Positions 26,089 to 29,693 of a DNA stretch of 29,693 nt are shown piece by piece. Under the pieces are notes generated by a model, which saw nothing but the letters and a program-made list of their open reading frames with translations, did no database searches and was not told the origin of the DNA. The stretch spans positions 1 to 29,693 of the forward strand of contig JAIORT010000600.1 in NCBI GenBank assembly GCA_021107975.1, in the 5' to 3' direction. Source of the DNA: Bacteroidales bacterium (GTDB lineage Bacteria; Bacteroidota; Bacteroidia; Bacteroidales; JAADJA01). The translations under genes and the position numbers were made by a program. Every line of letters begins with the position of its first letter. Within the stretch, counting starts at the first letter, position 1.

Positions 26089-26529
26089 TTAGATATAAGG
26101 AGCATTTAAAATTTCTGAATATATAACAGCTTTTCTTAAATTAAAATCCTCTATGTATTTTTTGATTTCTGATTTTTCTTCAATATCGATATACGAGAAC
26201 TCCTCCTTCTTAAAGCTTACACGTTGTCCTTCCTGTAAAAAGTCCGATAGTTCTTCACGTAAAAATGGCTGGGGTTCCTGTTTTTTAACCTCCTCTTCAT
26301 AAACCTCAACTCTTTCAGGTTCATTTTCAATCGGTTCAATAAATGATTCATACGGTTGAGGATGTGGGGACTCTTCTCCTAATAATATTTGTTCTAAGAA
26401 GGAAGCACCCGACTTTTCTTTTTCCCCGGAAGGCTGTGGATTTTTAGCATGTTTTTTCTTCTGCCCTTTACTATATATTGTATAAGCCAGCCAAATAATC
26501 CCGATTATTATGGGTAACAATTCTTCCAT
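26089..26529 (-). CDS. Small membrane-anchored hypothetical protein
   Basis: A 146-aa protein not matched to a named family. Residues 1-19 (LLPIIIGIIWLAYTIYS) form one membrane segment starting almost at the N-terminus, followed by a basic patch KGQKKKHAKN, which favours a cytoplasmic tail by the positive-inside rule. The rest is very hydrophilic with many Glu, Lys and Pro, and looks partly disordered. The C-terminal third (DIEEKSEIKKYIEDFNLRKAVIYSEILNAPYI) is probably helical and resembles short tails in similarly built Bacteroidetes proteins. It lies upstream of the TonB operon on the same strand, 142 bases away. No function is assigned. Confidence 0.7.
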   Translation of the reverse strand: MEELLPIIIGIIWLAYTIYSKGQKKKHAKNPQPSGEKEKSGASFLEQILLGEESPHPQPYESFIEPIENEPERVEVYEEEVKKQEPQPFLREELSDFLQEGQRVSFKKEEFSYIDIEEKSEIKKYIEDFNLRKAVIYSEILNAPYI

Positions 26530-26599
26530 AAAAGCTAATCAGTTAACATCATTTTAAAATTGTGCGTAAATATAATATAATATTTTTGAAAAAAAAGAG

Positions 26600-26637
26600 A
26601 AAATCAGTTTTCGGTAGAATAAAATCAGTTTTCGGTA
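26600..26637. repeat. Pair of 17-bp direct repeats with 21-bp period
   Basis: AAAATCAGTTTTCGGTA occurs perfectly at 26600-26616 and 26621-26637, separated by GAAT. The 21-base centre spacing equals two DNA helical turns, as in operators bound by a protein on one face. It lies 71 bases upstream of the small membrane protein's start and 80 bases downstream of the ABC ATPase stop. Confidence 0.8.
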
Positions 26638-26718
26638 AAAAATTAGTGATTGTATATTGAATATTTTCTATTGTATTCTGACCTATCATAAATATGGTTG
26701 ACAAAAAACACCAAATTT

Positions 26719-27444
26719 TTATTTTAATTGTTGATAATACTCCATGGTTCTTATGTTTTCATTAATCTCGTCGGAAGCTATCTCACCGTCAATCAGCCTG
26801 ATTATGCGATGAGCATGTTGTGCAATATCTTCCTCGTGAGTTACTACAATAATTGTATTTCCGGCTTTATGAATTTTTTCAAGCAAACCCATTATCTCAA
26901 TGGAGGTTTTCGAATCGAGGTTACCGGTAGGTTCATCTGCCAGGATAATAGACGGATGATTTACCAAAGCCCTTGCAACAGCCACCCTTTGCCTTTGACC
27001 GCCGGACAGTTCGTTCGGTTTATGCTCCATACGGTCAGACAAATTAACATCTCCAAGAACTTCCTCAGCCCTTTGCAAACGATTTGATTTGTTAAAGCCT
27101 GCATAGATAAGCGGAAGTATAACATTTTCAAGCGCTGTGGAACGAGGCAGGAGGTTAAATGTCTGAAAAACAAATCCTATTTCCTTATTCCTGATTTCAG
27201 CCAAATGGTTATCGTCTAACTTACTTACATCTTTGCCATTTAAAATGTATTGTCCACCAGTGGGAGTGTCGAGACATCCTAAAATATTCATCAACGTTGA
27301 CTTTCCGGAACCTGAGGCACCCATTAAAGCCAAAAATTCATTTTTGTTTAAAGTCATCGAAATCGAACGCAAAGCCTTTACAACCTCTGTGCCGACTTTA
27401 AAGTATCTCTTTATATCGACAAGTTTAATAATTTCTTCATTCAT
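26719..27444 (-). CDS. ABC transporter ATP-binding protein, LolD/MacB type
   Basis: A 241-aa cytoplasmic ATPase subunit. Motifs: Walker A GASGSGKS (42-49), Q-loop Gln94 in FVFQTFNLLP, signature LSGGQ (146-150), Walker B IILADE (166-171) with EPTGNLDS, and H-loop His203 in VVTHEED. The FQTFNLLP and NLDSKT details place it with the MacB/LolD/FtsE-like group that powers lipoprotein release or export of small molecules through a FtsX-type permease. No permease gene is beside it. ATG 27444 is chosen; a TTG at 27468 would extend it but lies in a -7-like box. It follows the methyltransferase by 39 bases on the same strand. Confidence 0.92.
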   Translation of the reverse strand: MNEEIIKLVDIKRYFKVGTEVVKALRSISMTLNKNEFLALMGASGSGKSTLMNILGCLDTPTGGQYILNGKDVSKLDDNHLAEIRNKEIGFVFQTFNLLPRSTALENVILPLIYAGFNKSNRLQRAEEVLGDVNLSDRMEHKPNELSGGQRQRVAVARALVNHPSIILADEPTGNLDSKTSIEIMGLLEKIHKAGNTIIVVTHEEDIAQHAHRIIRLIDGEIASDEINENIRTMEYYQQLK

Positions 27445-27465
27445 ATTAACTAATTTTGTTATGAG

Positions 27466-27473
27466 CAAATATA
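27466..27473 (-). promoter_or_regulatory. -7 box TATATTTG before the ABC ATPase gene
   Basis: TAnnTTTG match on the minus strand, 21 bases upstream of ATG 27444, in the gap after the methyltransferase stop codon. It suggests that the ATPase gene can be transcribed separately. No -33 match is seen. Confidence 0.4.
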
Positions 27474-27483
27474 GAAACTATTA

Positions 27484-28269
27484 TCAAAACCTGATAATAA
27501 AATCTTCTTTGCTTAATTCTTTTTTTAAAAAAACCAATCCCATAAAAAAAATATCTACGGTTAATGTTACTGAAGCATGATTTTGAACATACTTCCAGGC
27601 AGCTTCCATTCCCTTTGACCAATGAATATCATCAAAAATTAAAACAGAATTGTTATTTACTTTTTGCAGTATTTGTTCAAAATATTTAATTGTCGGTTCC
27701 TTCCTGTGGTTCCCATCTATAAAAACGAAATCTATCTTATCGGTTCTATTAATAACTTTTGGGAGTTCATCATTAAATTTTCCGGTTATTAACTCTATAT
27801 TTTTAATATTAAGTTTTCTGAAATTTTCAGTAGCAACAGAAGAAATATTCGGACATCCCTCTATCGTTATCACTTTCCCGTCAGGGTTTGCCAGTGCCAT
27901 ATAAGCAGAACTTAAACCTAACGATGTACCAAGTTCAAGAATTGTATGGGGGTTAAAATATTTTACCAGCCTGTAAAGCAATCTGCCGTATTTTAATGGC
28001 TTGGAAGAATTTTTTGCAATTTGTTTGATTTTTCTTTGCGATCCTTTATCAACTGCCGACCCAGCGCCAAAGTCTTCTATATTAATGGTTTTATTATTCC
28101 TTAAAAGTTCTTTTTTAAGATTTTCGACTTTTATATAATCAGAGGTTTTCGATTTGTCTTCAAAAACCCTGGTAATCAGATCAAAAAGAAAGGGTGGGTG
28201 GACATCATGCTTGGTTTGTGAAAAAAAACGATATGCTAAGTATTTTCTGATAAAACTAAAATTTTGCAT
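27484..28269 (-). CDS. Class I SAM-dependent methyltransferase (O-methyltransferase-like)
   Basis: A 261-aa cytoplasmic protein with a Rossmann-type SAM-binding fold. Motif I is ILELGTSLGL (110-119), followed by the acidic residue after the second strand (Glu137 in VITIEGCP) and FVFIDGNHRKEPTIKYFEQI (181-200), a pattern resembling catechol/caffeoyl-CoA O-methyltransferase-like proteins. The N-terminal 100 residues are basic and helical and include SKPLKYGRLLYRLVKYF, which recurs in Bacteroidetes members. The substrate is unknown. It is first in a unit with the ABC ATPase and is divergent from the flippase gene. A -7-like box abuts its start codon. Confidence 0.85.
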   Translation of the reverse strand: MQNFSFIRKYLAYRFFSQTKHDVHPPFLFDLITRVFEDKSKTSDYIKVENLKKELLRNNKTINIEDFGAGSAVDKGSQRKIKQIAKNSSKPLKYGRLLYRLVKYFNPHTILELGTSLGLSSAYMALANPDGKVITIEGCPNISSVATENFRKLNIKNIELITGKFNDELPKVINRTDKIDFVFIDGNHRKEPTIKYFEQILQKVNNNSVLIFDDIHWSKGMEAAWKYVQNHASVTLTVDIFFMGLVFLKKELSKEDFIIRF

Positions 28270-28273
28270 AAAG

Positions 28274-28281
28274 CAAAGTTA
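28274..28281 (-). promoter_or_regulatory. -7 box TAACTTTG abutting the methyltransferase start
   Basis: Minus-strand TAnnTTTG match ending four bases before the ATG at 28269, the same offset as seen for pyrE. It predicts a leaderless or nearly leaderless transcript. No clear -33 element is seen. Confidence 0.4.
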
Positions 28282-28293
28282 ATTAAATTATTC

Positions 28294-28323
28294 ATCTTAC
28301 GATTTCGAAAAAACTTGTAAGAT
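28294..28323. repeat. 7-bp inverted repeat in the divergent methyltransferase/flippase gap
   Basis: ATCTTAC (28294-28300) and GTAAGAT (28317-28323) are perfect inverted arms around a 16-base spacer. They lie just upstream of the minus-strand -7 box of the methyltransferase, where a regulator could bind. Arms this short in AT-rich DNA may be chance. Confidence 0.45.
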
Positions 28324-28336
28324 ATAAAAGACATTG

Positions 28337-28371
28337 CAGGTTTACCTGTTATATAAAAGTTCGTACTTTTG
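28337..28371 (+). promoter_or_regulatory. Promoter of the flippase gene with overlapping palindrome
   Basis: The -7 box TACTTTTG is at 28364-28371, and TTTA at 28341-28344 lies exactly 19 bases upstream, a near match to the -33 TTTG. The TTTA sits inside the near-palindrome CAGGTTTACCTG (28337-28348), a possible operator. The leader to ATG 28501 would be about 125 bases. Confidence 0.5.
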
Positions 28372-28500
28372 AGCCTTATAAACTGAATGAAAACAGGAAT
28401 GCAAATTTCTTTAATTGTAGTTTATTTAAAACCACACAGTTAAATTATCAGAAAATTGCAAAGTTTATGCGTTTCAGTATAACGGGTTGGTAAATTTTAG

Positions 28501-29693
28501 ATGAAAAAAAAACTTCTTCAATCAGAATTTCTGAAAAATGTTATTACCCTGATGAGCGGGACTGCTATTGCACAGGCAATTCCTGTATTGATCTCTCCCA
28601 TCTTAAGCCGGTTATATACGCCTGAAGACTTTGGCGTCCTGGCACTATTTATGTCAATTGCTGCGGTTATAAGCGTAATTGCCACCGGACGATATGAATT
28701 AGCTATAATGCTGCCTAAAAAGAAAAGGGATGCATATAACGTTTTGGCTCTATCGCTGCTATTTACATTTATAGTTTCTGTTTTTACATTCATTCTGGTT
28801 GTTATATTTAAAAAGCCTGTTGCTATTTTTTTTGAAGAACCGGGAATAGAACCCTGGCTTTATTTTTTACCCATTGTTGTGTTGTTTGCAGGGATGTACC
28901 AGGCTTTTAACTATTGGTCAACAAGACACAAAACATTTAAAAGAAATGCTACCGGCAGGGTTTCCCAGTCAACGGTTATGTCTGCCACAAACATAGGAAT
29001 GGGAGTTGCAAAGGCAGGCTCTTCCGGTCTGATACTCGGTTATATCCTCGGTCAGGTTGTTGCCGCATTAGTCTTAGGCTGGCAAACATTAATACATCTG
29101 AAAGAAATAAGAAAAGAGATAACACGGAAAGAAATAATTGAAAATGCTAAAAAGTATAAGAATTTTTTAAAAATAAATACCCCACATGCTTTTTTGGATT
29201 CATTACAGAATAATGGAATTATTTATTTGATAATGTTCTTTTTTTCAAAACTCATTTTGGGGTCATACTCGTTTGCTTTCAGGGTTTTAAAAGCTCCTGT
29301 GGGATTGATTGGTAATGCAATATACCAGGTCTTTTATCAAAAAGCTACAGAAGCATTGAAAAATGGACAGCAAATACAACCAATGGTTAGAAGAATTTAC
29401 AGAAATCTGTTTTTGATCGGATTTCCGGTGTTTTTTCTTTTGTTCCTTTTCGCACGACCTGTTTTTGCTTTTGTTTTTGGAGAAGAATGGAAAATTTCAG
29501 GCGAGATAGCACAAATTTTAATGCCCTGGTTATTTTTGAATTTTATTGCTAATCCTGTTTCATGTATAGCTATTATAATGAATAAGCAAAGAGAAGCAAT
29601 GTTTATTACCTTTGTAGATATTACTTTTAAAGTAATAGCAATAGTAATTGGCGGGATAAGTAATGATTTTAAATTAGCATTCATTATAATGAG
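28501..29693 (+). CDS. Polysaccharide flippase (Wzx-like), 3' end beyond the window
   Basis: Multi-pass inner-membrane protein of the polysaccharide-transport (MOP) superfamily, which flips lipid-linked sugar units for surface polysaccharide. From ATG 28501 the frame stays open to the window end, giving about 397 residues, so the gene is cut by the edge and not necessarily broken. The N-terminus is typical: a short basic helix, then VITLMSGTAIAQAIPVLISP and LSRLYTPEDFGVLALFMS (about 35-52), then repeated hydrophobic helices. RYELAIMLP is another family landmark. About 10-11 membrane segments fall inside the window. It is divergent from the methyltransferase and likely opens a capsule, O-antigen or exopolysaccharide gene cluster. 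Confidence 0.9.
   Translation, partial: MKKKLLQSEFLKNVITLMSGTAIAQAIPVLISPILSRLYTPEDFGVLALFMSIAAVISVIATGRYELAIMLPKKKRDAYNVLALSLLFTFIVSVFTFILVVIFKKPVAIFFEEPGIEPWLYFLPIVVLFAGMYQAFNYWSTRHKTFKRNATGRVSQSTVMSATNIGMGVAKAGSSGLILGYILGQVVAALVLGWQTLIHLKEIRKEITRKEIIENAKKYKNFLKINTPHAFLDSLQNNGIIYLIMFFFSKLILGSYSFAFRVLKAPVGLIGNAIYQVFYQKATEALKNGQQIQPMVRRIYRNLFLIGFPVFFLLFLFARPVFAFVFGEEWKISGEIAQILMPWLFLNFIANPVSCIAIIMNKQREAMFITFVDITFKVIAIVIGGISNDFKLAFIIM

Noticed and set aside
27445..27468. Extended N-terminus of the ABC ATPase from TTG 27468
   Set aside because: The added residues do not belong to the family, TTG is a poor choice when an ATG follows at 27444, and a -7-like box overlaps it.
28518..28793. 91-aa minus-strand open frame at the flippase start
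   Set aside because: It is antisense to the clear flippase reading frame, whose translation matches a known family; the flippase is merely cut by the window edge.

Overview
The window is AT-rich chromosomal DNA from a member of the Bacteroidetes (Bacteroidota), probably an uncultured Bacteroidales-like anaerobe. The evidence is the gene families (PorV/PorQ-family protein, large surface protein with a type IX secretion (T9SS)-like C-terminus, TonB receptor with an N-terminal carboxypeptidase-regulatory-like domain, C69 dipeptidase, the long Bacteroidetes form of amidophosphoribosyltransferase), the clustering of rsfS-ftsH-LUD-cdsA-psd, and several TAnnTTTG boxes of the Bacteroidetes -7 type upstream of genes. 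No rRNA, tRNA, CRISPR array, transposase or phage gene was found. No stretch above 300 bases lacks a gene.

Layout. 1-3840: a giant multi-membrane-segment sensor histidine kinase with no response regulator beside it. 3954-5106: pyrE and a small SRPBCC-fold protein. 5118-5870 (minus): monofunctional biotin ligase BirA. 6020-11302 (plus): a long housekeeping run of rsfS, ftsH, a LUD/LutC-like gene, two tandem DUF2007 paralogs, cdsA and psd, so membrane-protein quality control sits beside phospholipid synthesis. 11477-11909 (minus): a HicB-HicA toxin-antitoxin pair next to psd, where pssA is often found in relatives. 11967-13595 (minus): secreted C69 dipeptidase. 13764-15665 (plus): PurF-like amidotransferase. 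15702-16576 (minus): greA and a HIT protein, overlapping by one base.

16675-25946 (minus) is the most distinctive region. A three-gene operon runs from a TonB-dependent receptor (1233 aa), through a 1470-aa exported protein with a T9SS-like C-terminal domain, to a PorV/PorQ-family outer-membrane protein, and ends at a clear hairpin terminator. It reads as a dedicated module of receptor, surface cargo and T9SS shuttle-like protein. 26089-26529 (minus): a small membrane-anchored protein of unknown function, with a 17-bp direct repeat pair upstream. 26719-28269 (minus): a SAM-dependent methyltransferase followed by a LolD/MacB-type ABC ATPase without a permease. 28501 to the window end (plus): a polysaccharide flippase cut off by the window edge, probably the start of a surface-polysaccharide locus.

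Non-coding signals include two interleaved perfect inverted repeats (11 and 10 bp, pseudoknot-like order) between the DUF2007 paralogs, -7-like boxes directly abutting the start codons of pyrE and the methyltransferase (possible leaderless mRNAs), and several short tandem repeats between genes.
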